A stretch of DNA of 64,000 nt, from assembly GCA_016200135.1 (NCBI GenBank), contig JACQFI010000033.1:1-64000 (forward strand), in the 5' to 3' direction. Below are positions 1-8,030 of the stretch, one piece after another; the stretch's first letter is position 1; each line of letters starts with the position of its first letter. The DNA is from Planctomycetota bacterium. GTDB lineage: Bacteria > Planctomycetota > SZUA-567 > H5-PLA8. Both the position numbers and the translations under genes were made by a program. Under the pieces are notes generated by a model. The model worked only from the letters and a program-made list of their open reading frames with translations, made no database searches and was not told where the DNA came from.

Positions 1-1329
1 GATGCCCACCAGGATCACCGTTCCGACCAGGCAGTTCCGCATACCGATGGGCGTGCCGGTGGGGCCCGGAAGCTTGGTGAAGAAATCGAGGCTCACGCTC
101 GAGAAACCCCGGTAGAGCACATACCCGAGGATGGCGCAGAGGAGCGTCATCGAGACCGCGAAGCTCAGGACGCACAGCCCGCGCACGAGCTTGTTCGTGA
201 ACTTGACGCGGAAGACGTGGAAGGGCGGCTCCTGCTTGAACGAGGCGGGCAGGGCGCTCTCGGGCGCCGCCGCGGGTTTCTTCGCTTCCTTTTCTTTCCG
301 GTCCAGATTGAGCTGCGACATGTCCCCATCGTCGGCGGCGGGCCGTTTCTTCTGCTTGTCCACCAGGGTGATGCACCAGCGCGCCAGGACGTTCATCAGG
401 AGCGTAAAGAGCAGCAGCGTCGCGGCCACGTACACCAGCGCCTGCAAGTACTCGGGCTTGTCGGCCTCGAGGAACTCGTTGGCCAGCAGGCTGGACATGG
501 TCTGGCCGGGCGCGAAGAGGCTGGCGTCAATCGCGTTCCGGTTGCCGATGATCATCGTAACGGCCATCGTCTCGCCCACCGCGCGGGCAAAGCCGAGCGT
601 CACCGCGCCGAGCAGGCCGAGTTTGGCGTAGATCAGAATCAGTTTGGTGGCCTGCCACCAGGTTGCGCCCAGGGCGTACGCGCCCTGCTCCAGTTCCGTA
701 GGCACGACCTTCAGGACGTCGCGCGCCACCAGCGTGATGATCGGCAGGACCATGATCGCCAGGACGAGCGACGCGGCGAGGATGCTGAACCCAAAGGCCG
801 GCCCGGAGAAGAGCTTGCCCAGGTAGGGCACCTGGCCGACGGTCCCTTTAAGGAATGGCATGCCCGTCTTCTGCAACCAGGGCACGAGCACCGCCACGCC
901 CCAGAACCCGTAGGTGATGCTGGGAATCGCGGCGAGCAGTTCGATCAAGAAGCCGGCGATGGGCTCGAGCCAACGCGGGCCGATGCGGTTGAGGAAGAGC
1001 GCCACGCCGATGCTCAGCGGAACCGCAATCACCATGGCCAGCACGGACGTGACGATGGTGCCGAAGATCATCGAGGCCGCTCCGAAGTGCATCTCCACCG
1101 GGTCCCAATCGGTCTCGATAAAGAACTTGAAGCCGAAGGTGCGGATGGCGGGCAGCGCGCCTTCCACCAGCACGTAGGTGAGCAGCAGCAGCATGAGGAT
1201 CATTGTGCCCGCGCCGGCCGCGGCCAAGCCGTGCGTAACGCGATCCCGCAAACGCCAGAAGGCGGAGCGCTTTGCCTGGGCTGCGGGATCGAGCGAGATG
1301 AGGCTGTTGACGGACTGCGCGGAGGTCAT
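1..1329 (-). CDS. pstC-pstA: Phosphate ABC transporter permease, PstC fused to PstA (3' partial)
   Basis: The minus-strand frame from the ATG at 1329 stays open for 443 codons to the window edge. Residues about 1-310 read as PstC: N-terminal membrane segment, periplasmic loop, and the permease signature EQGAYALGATWWQATK followed by GFARAVGETMAVTMIIGN. After a membrane helix ending near residue 320 comes a charged and Ala/Pro-rich linker (about 325-370). A new membrane segment then begins, followed by RGFSSVSLDFFTKLPGP and a GMRNCLVGTVILVGI-like stretch, which is how PstA proteins begin. PstC and PstA are normally separate inner-membrane subunits of the high-affinity phosphate importer PstSCAB; here they appear to be one polypeptide. 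The gene lies 87 nt downstream of pstS on the same strand. The rest of PstA, and pstB if present, lie outside the window. Confidence 0.88.
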   Translation of the reverse strand, partial: MTSAQSVNSLISLDPAAQAKRSAFWRLRDRVTHGLAAAGAGTMILMLLLLTYVLVEGALPAIRTFGFKFFIETDWDPVEMHFGAASMIFGTIVTSVLAMVIAVPLSIGVALFLNRIGPRWLEPIAGFLIELLAAIPSITYGFWGVAVLVPWLQKTGMPFLKGTVGQVPYLGKLFSGPAFGFSILAASLVLAIMVLPIITLVARDVLKVVPTELEQGAYALGATWWQATKLILIYAKLGLLGAVTLGFARAVGETMAVTMIIGNRNAIDASLFAPGQTMSSLLANEFLEADKPEYLQALVYVAATLLLFTLLMNVLARWCITLVDKQKKRPAADDGDMSQLNLDRKEKEAKKPAAAPESALPASFKQEPPFHVFRVKFTNKLVRGLCVLSFAVSMTLLCAILGYVLYRGFSSVSLDFFTKLPGPTGTPIGMRNCLVGTVILVGI

Positions 1330-1350
1330 CGATGGCGTCCTGTCTCTATG

Positions 1351-1386
1351 AAAAACAGCCTCGCTGCCCCGTTAAAGGGCAGCGAG
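1351..1386 (-). terminator. Intercistronic terminator-like hairpin between pstS and the permease gene
   Basis: On the minus strand the arms CTCGCTGCCC and GGGCAGCGAG (1377-1386 and 1360-1369) are separated by 7 nt and followed within a few bases by a run of five T (1351-1355). Placed between pstS and the permease gene, it would let most transcripts end after pstS, giving more binding protein than membrane subunit. Confidence 0.6.
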
Positions 1387-1416
1387 ACCGGACTGCTATG
1401 CTGGCCTAGTGCTCAT

Positions 1417-2481
1417 TTACTTGCTCAGTACGGCCTTCCCATCGCACACCACTTTCGCGAGCTTCTCTTCCACCTTCTTCTGCATCTCGGCGGGCAGGCG
1501 CGCGTAGTTCAGGTCTTTCGCCATCTCCTGGCCGTCGTGCACGCACCAGTCGATGTACTTCAGCAGCTCGCCCGCCTGCTTCGCATCCTTCAGGTAGGAG
1601 AGGTCGTCGTAGATCAGCAGGTAAGTGAAGCCGCAGATCGGATAGGACTCGTCGCCCGCCGCGTCGGTGATGCTGAGACGCATGTCCTCGGGAACTTGGT
1701 CCGCGGAATGCTTGGCGGCCTGGACGATGCCATCAATCGAGGCCCGGACGGCCTTGCCCGCTTTATTGATCTGCGTGGCAAAGGCCAGCTTGCCTTTTTC
1801 GGCATACGCCTGTTCGACGTACCCGATGCCGCCCTCGGTGTTCTGGACGACCTGCGAGACGCCGTCGTTGCCCTTGCCGCCAATGCCCGTGGGCCACTTT
1901 ACGGAAGTCGCATTGCCTGCTTCCTTCTTCCACGTCTCGGAAACTTTGCTGAGGTAGTTGGTAAAAATCCAGGTAGTGCCCGAGCCGTCCGAGCGGTGCG
2001 CGACGATGATGTCCTTATCCGGCAGGGTCACGCCCGGGTTGAGCGCGGTGAGAATCGGATCGTTCCACTTGGTGATCTTGCCGAGGTAGATGCCGGCGAC
2101 GGCGTTGCCGTCCAGCTTCAGGTTATCGACGCCCTTCAGGTTGTAGCTCATAACGACCGCGCCCGAGACGGTGGGGATGTGCAGGATCTTGGCGGGCGCC
2201 GCCTTGAGTTGCTCGTCGCTCATCGGCGCGTCGGAACCGCCGAACTGCACGGTCCGGTCCGTGATGCCCTTGATGCCGCCGCCCGAGCCGATCGGCTGAT
2301 AGTCCACTTTCGCGTCCGTCTGCTTCGCGTTATACGCGGCGATCCACTTGGCATAAATCGGCGCGGGGAACGTGGCGCCGGAGCCCTGAACCGTCACGGC
2401 TTCGGCCTTGACCGTGTTCTGCACCCCAAACAGCGCCACGACCAGCGCGGCCAGAACCCAACTCCTGTTACCCACCTTCAT
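1417..2481 (-). CDS. pstS: Phosphate-binding protein PstS
   Basis: Periplasmic phosphate-binding component of the Pst importer, about 354 aa. The start at 2481 is chosen because GGGAGG lies 7-8 nt upstream and the protein then opens with a clean signal peptide (MKVGNRSWVLAALVVALFG, cleavage near KAEA). The mature protein begins with the PstS hallmark VQGSGATFPAPIYAKW. It also contains QPIGSGGGIKGI, FGGSDAPMSDEQL, IVAHRSDGSGTTWIFTNYL and SVKWPTGIGGKGNDGV, which form the phosphate site in the family. An upstream in-frame ATG at 2520 would add 13 residues before the signal peptide and is less likely. First gene of the pst transcript; the upstream region carries Pho-box-like repeats. Confidence 0.95.
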   Translation of the reverse strand: MKVGNRSWVLAALVVALFGVQNTVKAEAVTVQGSGATFPAPIYAKWIAAYNAKQTDAKVDYQPIGSGGGIKGITDRTVQFGGSDAPMSDEQLKAAPAKILHIPTVSGAVVMSYNLKGVDNLKLDGNAVAGIYLGKITKWNDPILTALNPGVTLPDKDIIVAHRSDGSGTTWIFTNYLSKVSETWKKEAGNATSVKWPTGIGGKGNDGVSQVVQNTEGGIGYVEQAYAEKGKLAFATQINKAGKAVRASIDGIVQAAKHSADQVPEDMRLSITDAAGDESYPICGFTYLLIYDDLSYLKDAKQAGELLKYIDWCVHDGQEMAKDLNYARLPAEMQKKVEEKLAKVVCDGKAVLSK

Positions 2482-2622
2482 TTGATGCCCTCCCAAAGGG
2501 TAGTCTCTAAAATGGCCCAACTCAGTGGGAGCAGTAGAATCGAAGCACGTGTGATTCTTATTGCACGATTGTTAGAATTGAATGAGCTGTCAGCATTTCG
2601 TTTTTACGTAGGAGATTGAAGT

Positions 2623-2656
2623 CTTAACATATCGAAAATTAACCGTTTCTTAACAA
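2623..2656. promoter_or_regulatory. Candidate Pho box: three TTAAC repeats upstream of pstS
   Basis: Plus-strand octamers CTTAACAT (2623), ATTAACCG (2638) and CTTAACAA (2649) lie 142-175 nt upstream of the pstS start, the last two exactly 11 bp apart. They resemble the cyanobacterial Pho-box unit PyTTAAPyPy(T/A) and the 11-bp periodicity of PhoB/PhoP sites in general. The function is inferred from sequence and position. Confidence 0.45.
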
Positions 2657-2718
2657 TATCCGAGGGCGATTGTTATGGCATGCGGAGGACCGGAACGGAT
2701 CGCCAGCCCGCGGACGGG

Positions 2719-4176
2719 TCAGGCGGACCCGCTCTGCGTGGGCTCACCACCTGGCCCTTTGGCCTTCAACTGCTCCCGGACCTTCGCGAAATACTCGAGC
2801 CGTTTCTGGATATCTTTTTCAAAGCCCAGGCCGCCCGGAGAATAAAATACTTTCCCTTGGATGGCTTCGGGCATGGCCTCCATCGGCGCGATCTTATGCG
2901 CGTAGTCGTGGTCGTACTGGTAGCCCTTGCCGTAGCCCAAGGCTTTCATCAATCCCGTGGGCGCGTTGCGCAGATGCAGCGGCACCGGCAGCGGGCCGCT
3001 GCGTTTGACCTCGGCGCGCGCCTCGCCCATGGCCTGGTAGACCGCGTTCGACTTCGGCGCGCACGCCAGATAGATCGCCGCCTGCGCCAGCGCGGTGTCG
3101 CACTCCGGATAGCCGACGAATTCCACCGCTTCCTTCGCCATCTGCGCCTGCACGACGGCCTGCGGATCGGCGAGCCCGATGTCCTCGCTGGCGGCCCGCA
3201 CCAGCCGCCGCGCGATAAAGAGCGGGTCCTCGCCGCCCTCGATCATGCGCGCGAGGTAGTACAGCGCGGCGTCGGGATCCGAATGCCGGATCGACTTATG
3301 CAGCGCGCTGATCAGGTTGTAGTGCTCTTCGCCGGACTGGTCGTAGAGGATCGTGTTGCGCTGCAGGGCTTCCTTGGCGAGTTCCTCCGTGATCGTGCGC
3401 TTGCCCTCGGCGTCCGGCGTCGCCACCAGCGCGGCCAGTTCCAGACCGTTCAGGGCGCTGCGCGCGTCGCCGCCGGCCAGGCTGGCCAGCGCATCGCGGG
3501 CCTGCGGCGGGAGCGCGATCTGCTCGCCGCCCAAGCCGCGTTCGGTATCGGCCAGCGCCCGGTCGAGCAGCGCGCCCAGTTCTTCCGTGCTAAGGTGCCG
3601 CAGCACGAAGACACGGCAGCGGCTTAAGAGCGCGTTGTTCAGTTCGAAGCTTGGGTTCTCGGTCGTCGCACCTAATAAGGAGATGGTGCCGTCCTCGATC
3701 GCGGGCAAAAACGCGTCCTGCTGGCCCTTGTTGAAGCGGTGGATCTCATCCACGAACAGCACCGTCCGGCGCCGCTCGAAACTCAGGCGCTCGCGCGCGC
3801 CTTGGATCACTTCGCGCGCTTCCTTCACGCCGCTCTGGACGGCGCTGAACATGGCGAAGTAGGCGTCCGCGGCTTTCGCGATCAGGTTCGCGAGCGTGGT
3901 CTTGCCGGTCCCCGGCGGCCCCCACAGAATGAGCGAAGGCAGCGGCTTCGGCAGCGGCGCCGAATCGCCTTCTTGCGCATTGCGTTCGCGGATCGCGGCT
4001 TCCTGTTCGAGCAGCCGCCGCAGGATCTTGCCTTGGCCCAGCACCTCGCTCTGCCCGACGAACTCGTCGAGCGTGCGCGGGCGCATGCGGTCGGCCAGCG
4101 GCGCGCCGCGCGATCGCACGCCCTCCGCGGCGGCGACGAACAGGTCCTGGCCCGGCTTCGATCTCGCGTGCGCCAT
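2719..4176 (-). CDS. rarA: Replication-associated recombination protein A (RarA/MgsA), AAA+ ATPase
   Basis: Clamp-loader-like AAA+ ATPase that acts at stalled replication forks with RecA and SSB. About 485 aa from the ATG at 4176, which follows GGGAGA at about 11 nt; an upstream in-frame start would add an unconserved tail. Features in order: LADRMRPRTLDEFVGQ near residue 27, Walker A GPPGTGKTT (about 86-94), Walker B LFVDEIHRFNKGQQDAFLP, sensor 1 GATTENPSFELN, arginine finger LLSRCRVF, then the MgsA C-terminal tetramerisation region (IRHSDPDAALYYLARMIEGGEDPLFIARR..., SEDIGLADP). Length and motifs match the family. It transcribes toward pstS, but about 240 nt with Pho-like repeats separates the two genes. 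Confidence 0.95.
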   Translation of the reverse strand: MAHARSKPGQDLFVAAAEGVRSRGAPLADRMRPRTLDEFVGQSEVLGQGKILRRLLEQEAAIRERNAQEGDSAPLPKPLPSLILWGPPGTGKTTLANLIAKAADAYFAMFSAVQSGVKEAREVIQGARERLSFERRRTVLFVDEIHRFNKGQQDAFLPAIEDGTISLLGATTENPSFELNNALLSRCRVFVLRHLSTEELGALLDRALADTERGLGGEQIALPPQARDALASLAGGDARSALNGLELAALVATPDAEGKRTITEELAKEALQRNTILYDQSGEEHYNLISALHKSIRHSDPDAALYYLARMIEGGEDPLFIARRLVRAASEDIGLADPQAVVQAQMAKEAVEFVGYPECDTALAQAAIYLACAPKSNAVYQAMGEARAEVKRSGPLPVPLHLRNAPTGLMKALGYGKGYQYDHDYAHKIAPMEAMPEAIQGKVFYSPGGLGFEKDIQKRLEYFAKVREQLKAKGPGGEPTQSGSA

Positions 4177-4281
4177 AACGCCGGTAGTCTCCCGCTCACC
4201 CCAGGAATTGACAAGCGAGGAGTCTATCGTTCGAGAATACAAAAATATGCGCGTGTGCACATAATTACGTAACCACATCAA

Positions 4282-4297
4282 ATACAACTGGTTGTAT
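4282..4297. promoter_or_regulatory. Perfect palindrome overlapping a -10 box; candidate regulator operator
   Basis: ATACAAC-TG-GTTGTAT is a perfect 16-bp inverted repeat 85 nt upstream of the GntR/LacI-type regulator. It overlaps TATAAT at 4295-4300. The size, symmetry and overlap suit an autoregulatory operator for a dimeric GntR-type helix-turn-helix protein. That the neighbouring regulator binds it is inference. Confidence 0.5.
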
Positions 4298-4381
4298 AAT
4301 CGAAAGAAAAAGTGAGCATACTCTCATTCGCGGAGTCGTTAAAGGGTGTATAGCGCTTCATAGCAGTGGAGAATTGAGTTC

Positions 4382-5494
4382 ATGGTCACCGTTGACGCCG
4401 ACTCGCCTATCCCAAAGTACCGCCAGCTCGCGGAGCAGCTCGAAGAACAGATTCGCAGCGGGCGCGGCGAGATCGGGAAGCGCTTTCTCTCCGAGCGCGA
4501 GATCATCCGGCAGAGCGGCGTGAGCATCATCACGGTGCGGCAGGCGCTGGATACGCTTTCGCGCAAGGGCCTGCTGCGCCGCGAGCCCGGCATCGGGACG
4601 TTCCTGGTCCGGCGCGAACCCGCCGCGTCCGAGGTCAAGCAGGTCGGGTTGATCGTCTTCGGGCTGGCCGAAGAGATGCGCGCGGGATACGGATTCATCT
4701 ATTCCGAATGGATGAAGAGCCTGCTGGCCGAACTAAAACTCGCCGGCCACCGCCTGGAACTTTTGGACATCGTCCCCGACGAGGACCCGCGCCAACGGCT
4801 GAAGGCATACGTCGATGAAGCGCCGCGCTGGGGCGGGTTCGTCTTTGGCGCGGGCTTTCCGTACATGAAGGACGCGCTCAAGCAGATGGTCGAGCGGCGG
4901 ATCCCGCATGTCGTGCTCGACGACTTCCCTTGGGTTCCGGAAGCCAATGCGGTGTACGCCGACCACATCCGCGCGGGGGAACTCGCCGCCGAACATCTGC
5001 TCGCGCTCGGCCACCGGCGCATCGCGTTCTCCGGCAACCTGGAAGAGTTCCGCTTTCAGGGCTTCAGGAATGCACTCCAGCGCGCGGGCCTGCCGCTCGA
5101 CTCGGCACTGTACGTGGAAGACCTCTCCCGCGGCATGGTTTCGGCGTCCGAGAACGGCGCGCGCGCGGCGCAGAAGGTCTTCGGGCTTGCGGACCGGCCC
5201 ACGGCGATCTTCTGCACGAACGATGCGCGGGCGCTGGGCGTGCTGCGCGTGGCGCGCGAACACGGATTGTGCGTACCGCAAGAGCTCTCGATTGTAGGCG
5301 TGGACGAGATGCCCGAGGCCGCGGCGTCCGAGCTGCCCATGTCCACCGTGCGCTGGCCCTGGACCGAGATGGGCCGGCGCGGGGCGCAGGCGCTGCTCGA
5401 ATGGAAACGCCTGGGCGACGCGTACCAGACCGCCCAGGTCGGGCTCGCGCCCGCACTGATCGCGAAAGCCACCAGCGGACCCTCGCCGCAATAG
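4382..5494 (+). CDS. GntR-type HTH / LacI-type sensor transcriptional regulator
   Basis: 370-aa repressor of the AraR/GntR-LacI hybrid architecture. Residues about 10-75 form a GntR winged helix-turn-helix (LAEQLEEQIRSGRGEIGKRF, LSEREIIRQSGVS, TVRQALDTLSRKGLL, EPGIGTFLV). From about residue 85 to the end the protein is a periplasmic-binding-protein-like ligand domain of the LacI family (VGLIVFGLAEEMRAGYG, AAEHLLALGHRRIAFSG, TAIFCTNDARALGVLR, LSIVGVDEMPEAAAS). Proteins of this build usually sense a sugar and release DNA on binding it. The next gene downstream starts 39 nt after the stop and could be co-transcribed. No metabolic gene adjoins, so the ligand is unknown. Confidence 0.88.
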   Translation: MVTVDADSPIPKYRQLAEQLEEQIRSGRGEIGKRFLSEREIIRQSGVSIITVRQALDTLSRKGLLRREPGIGTFLVRREPAASEVKQVGLIVFGLAEEMRAGYGFIYSEWMKSLLAELKLAGHRLELLDIVPDEDPRQRLKAYVDEAPRWGGFVFGAGFPYMKDALKQMVERRIPHVVLDDFPWVPEANAVYADHIRAGELAAEHLLALGHRRIAFSGNLEEFRFQGFRNALQRAGLPLDSALYVEDLSRGMVSASENGARAAQKVFGLADRPTAIFCTNDARALGVLRVAREHGLCVPQELSIVGVDEMPEAAASELPMSTVRWPWTEMGRRGAQALLEWKRLGDAYQTAQVGLAPALIAKATSGPSPQ

Positions 5495-5533
5495 CGGGCC
5501 GCGCTCGACGCATCGAAGGAAAAGGAGAACGGT

Positions 5534-7075
5534 ATGGTTACGAACCGGCTCATTTTGAGCGCCGCGCTGCTGGCCGGGGCCGTGGGCGCCGTTTATTCCG
5601 AAGAGGAAGCGGCCGAGTCCGCCGCGGTGAAGCAGATGATCCAGACCGCCAAGAAGGCGGGGCACAGCAAGACGCTCATGCCGGACGCGTCCGGAAAACC
5701 CTACTCCGTTCAGATCGATTCCCTCACGCCGGAGGGCCTGCTGGTCGTGAAGGACGGCGGCAAGATGCAGATCGCCTGGAAGCAGGTCAAGGATCTGGAA
5801 CTCTTCTGGATGGGCCGCGGCCTGCTGGCGGACGACGACGTGGATGGATACCTCACCGTCGCGCGCCTGGGCTTGAAGATCGGCGTGGGACCCGAGATCG
5901 ACGTGGCGCTCGAGCGCCAGGAGCTCGCCGCACCCAAAGAATACGCGCGCATCGAACGCGTGCGCTCGGCCATCGCCGACCAGCTTGCCGCGACGCAAGT
6001 CAAACCGCCTCCGGCCGCCGCCAAGACGAAGGAGAACGACGTGTCCGCCGCCGAGAAGAAGGACCCGGCCTCCACGGCGAGCGCCGCGCCGCCCGCCGCG
6101 GGCTCCACGCCCGCCGCCAGCCGTTCGCCGGGCGTGAACCAGGAAGGCCGCACGCTGCCGCCGATGCCGAAGTTCGACAAACCGGTGCTCTACAACACGC
6201 CGGAAGCCGACGCGATCGCCGCGGCGCTGCAAGTCATGCCGGTGGACAACGCCTGGAACCAAGACGTCTCCAAGCTGCCCGTGCACGCGAAGTCGGACGT
6301 CTACGTCACCGCCATCGGCGCGGCCAAGCACGTCCATATCAACCGCGACATGACGTACGTGCTCGTCCCGCCCAACCAGGCGACCTCGCAATTATCCAAG
6401 ATGGAATACGCGGGCGAGTCCGACAAGGGCCCCTTCCCCATCCCGGACAACACGCCCATCGAAGGCTGGCCCTTCGACGGCGGCAAGCTCGACGATGTGC
6501 AGCGCAACGGCGACGGCGACCGCCACGCGTGCGTCGTCGATCCCTTCGCGGGCAAGTTCTACGACTTCTACATCATGCGCAAAAACGACAAGGGCTGGGA
6601 GGCGGCCTGCGAGGCCACGTTCGACATGAAGTCCAACGCGCTGCGCCCGAAGTTCTGGACCTCCTCCGACGCCGCGGGCCTGCCGATCTTCCCGTCGCTC
6701 GTGCGCTTCGACGAATGCGAGCGCGGCATGGTCGAGCACGCCCTGCGCTTCACCATCCGCCGCTCGCGCCGCGCGTTCATCCCGCCGGCCACGCACTACG
6801 CCAGCCGCAGCGACGACGAAGCGCTTGCGCCCATGGGCCTGCGCTTCCGCCTCAAAGCCGACGTGAAGATCGACGACTTGCCCAAGCACGCCAAGGCCGT
6901 CGCGCTGGCGCTGAAAAAATATGGCATGTTCGTCGCGGACAACGGCTCCGACTGGTTCCTCTCCACCTCCGGCGACGACCGCATCAAGAACCTCGAAGCG
7001 CTTCACCGCCTGAAGGGCAGCGACTTCGAGGCCGTCGAGACCGGCCAGCCGCTGGTGTTGGCGCGTGGAAAATAG
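5534..7075 (+). CDS. Secreted two-part protein of unknown function
   Basis: 513 aa with an N-terminal signal peptide (about 1-22, ending near AVYSEEE) and AAAGGAGAA upstream of the ATG. Residues about 50-130 resemble the small beta-rich SHD1-like repeats seen in planctomycetal secreted proteins (SLTPEGLLVVKDGGKMQIAW), with a C-terminal helical tail. An Ala/Pro/Lys-rich linker covers about 150-205. Residues about 215-510 form a conserved domain I have seen in uncharacterised secreted bacterial proteins; notable stretches are NAWNQDVSKLPVH, GDGDRHACVVDP, LRPKFWTSSDAAGLPIFP, ALRFTIRRSRRAFIPPATHY, FRLKADVKI and KKYGMFVADNGSDWFLS. No assigned catalytic motif is visible. It follows the GntR/LacI regulator at short distance, which may control it. 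Convergent with the AraC gene. Confidence 0.8.
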   Translation: MVTNRLILSAALLAGAVGAVYSEEEAAESAAVKQMIQTAKKAGHSKTLMPDASGKPYSVQIDSLTPEGLLVVKDGGKMQIAWKQVKDLELFWMGRGLLADDDVDGYLTVARLGLKIGVGPEIDVALERQELAAPKEYARIERVRSAIADQLAATQVKPPPAAAKTKENDVSAAEKKDPASTASAAPPAAGSTPAASRSPGVNQEGRTLPPMPKFDKPVLYNTPEADAIAAALQVMPVDNAWNQDVSKLPVHAKSDVYVTAIGAAKHVHINRDMTYVLVPPNQATSQLSKMEYAGESDKGPFPIPDNTPIEGWPFDGGKLDDVQRNGDGDRHACVVDPFAGKFYDFYIMRKNDKGWEAACEATFDMKSNALRPKFWTSSDAAGLPIFPSLVRFDECERGMVEHALRFTIRRSRRAFIPPATHYASRSDDEALAPMGLRFRLKADVKIDDLPKHAKAVALALKKYGMFVADNGSDWFLSTSGDDRIKNLEALHRLKGSDFEAVETGQPLVLARGK

Positions 7076-7103
7076 CGCTCGCGGAATTTCACTCGAACGA
7101 GCG

Positions 7104-7922
7104 TTAGCGCTCAAGACCTTTGCGAAATGTAGCCGGGCTGCGGCCCATCAGCGTCTTGAAGACGCGATGGAACTGCGGGTAGCTCCCAAAGCCCGCTTGT
7201 AGCGCCGCGTCAAGCATCGTCGTGCGCTGTCCGGTGCCGTAGGCGCGCAAGAATCGCTCCAGGCGCTGCTGATTCCGGTAGTGCGCCAGCGGCACGCCCA
7301 TCTGCTGCTTGAAGAGCCGGCTCAGGCGCGCGGGACTCAGGCCCGCGTCTTTAGCCAACTCCTCCAGGTCCTTATGTTCGTCGCGGTCGCGCAGGATGAA
7401 CGCGGCGCGTTCGACCGCGGGATGAACGTCCAGGCCCGCCGGCAGCTTCTCCGCTTCCTCAAAGGCCGCCCACGCGGCCAGCAGCGCGTAACCGATGCCG
7501 TAGTTAAAACGCGCCGGGTCGCGCTCCGCCTCCTGTAAGCCCTTCAGCAATCCATCCAGCCCCTCAACGCGCTCCGCGGAGAGCCGCCGGCAGAAATGGC
7601 CCGCGGGGTCTGGATCGAGCAATACCTTGGTCGCGGGGTTCGCGCACGCGCGCTTCACGGCCTCGGGCTTCCAGACCAGGATCCAGCACGCGAAGTCCGG
7701 CGTCGTATCCAGCAGGATGTGATCCTGGCGCGTGAAGAGCCAGACGAGCATGTGGCGCGTCAGGTCGTAACGCCGGTCGCCGAGCAGATAACGCCCGCGC
7801 CCGCGCATCACCAGGTTGAGCTCCAACTCATCATGGTGGTGCATGGGATGGATGCGGCCTTTGGGCACGTAGAGCCACGCCAATCCGTCGCGCGCTTCGG
7901 GCATCGTAAGGATTTCACGCAT
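7104..7922 (-). CDS. AraC-family transcriptional regulator with N-terminal cupin sensor
   Basis: 272 aa. The N-terminal part (about 15-150) is a cupin-like ligand pocket (IHPMHHHDELELNLVMRGRGRYLLGDRRYDL, written here as two joined strands around the HHHDE metal/ligand loop). The C-terminal 90 residues hold the two AraC helix-turn-helix motifs: LEELAKDAGLSPARLSRLFK and MLDAALQAGFGSYPQFHRVF, followed by MGRSPATFRKG. The gene is divergent from the dioxygenase-family gene at 8031, with 108 bp between starts, so it probably controls that gene, itself, or both. The likely signal is a small sugar or metabolite; nothing in the sequence names it. Confidence 0.88.
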   Translation of the reverse strand: MREILTMPEARDGLAWLYVPKGRIHPMHHHDELELNLVMRGRGRYLLGDRRYDLTRHMLVWLFTRQDHILLDTTPDFACWILVWKPEAVKRACANPATKVLLDPDPAGHFCRRLSAERVEGLDGLLKGLQEAERDPARFNYGIGYALLAAWAAFEEAEKLPAGLDVHPAVERAAFILRDRDEHKDLEELAKDAGLSPARLSRLFKQQMGVPLAHYRNQQRLERFLRAYGTGQRTTMLDAALQAGFGSYPQFHRVFKTLMGRSPATFRKGLER

Positions 7923-8030
7923 AGCGACAAAATATGATCACTTTTTGCGTATGCCAAGAGAAGAATGCTTGGGATAGCTGGAGTATAGATAGGCGGTATC
8001 CAGAGTAGGGAACAAAAAAAGGAGAGGTCC

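Noticed and set aside
217-2619. Long plus-strand reading frame of 800 codons opposite the pst genes
   Set aside because: It is antisense to the permease and pstS genes, which have clear family motifs; the plus translation is Arg/His/Gly-rich as expected for a high-GC shadow frame.
2521-2718. A tRNA or small RNA gene in this or other gaps
   Set aside because: I looked for TpsiC-arm and cloverleaf sequence in every gap and saw none; only terminators, repeats and promoter-like elements were supportable.
7923-8030. Specific AraC binding site between the AraC and PhyH genes
   Set aside because: Only a weak CCAAG...CTTGG inverted pair is visible; no direct repeat at two-turn spacing comparable to the one at 48023.
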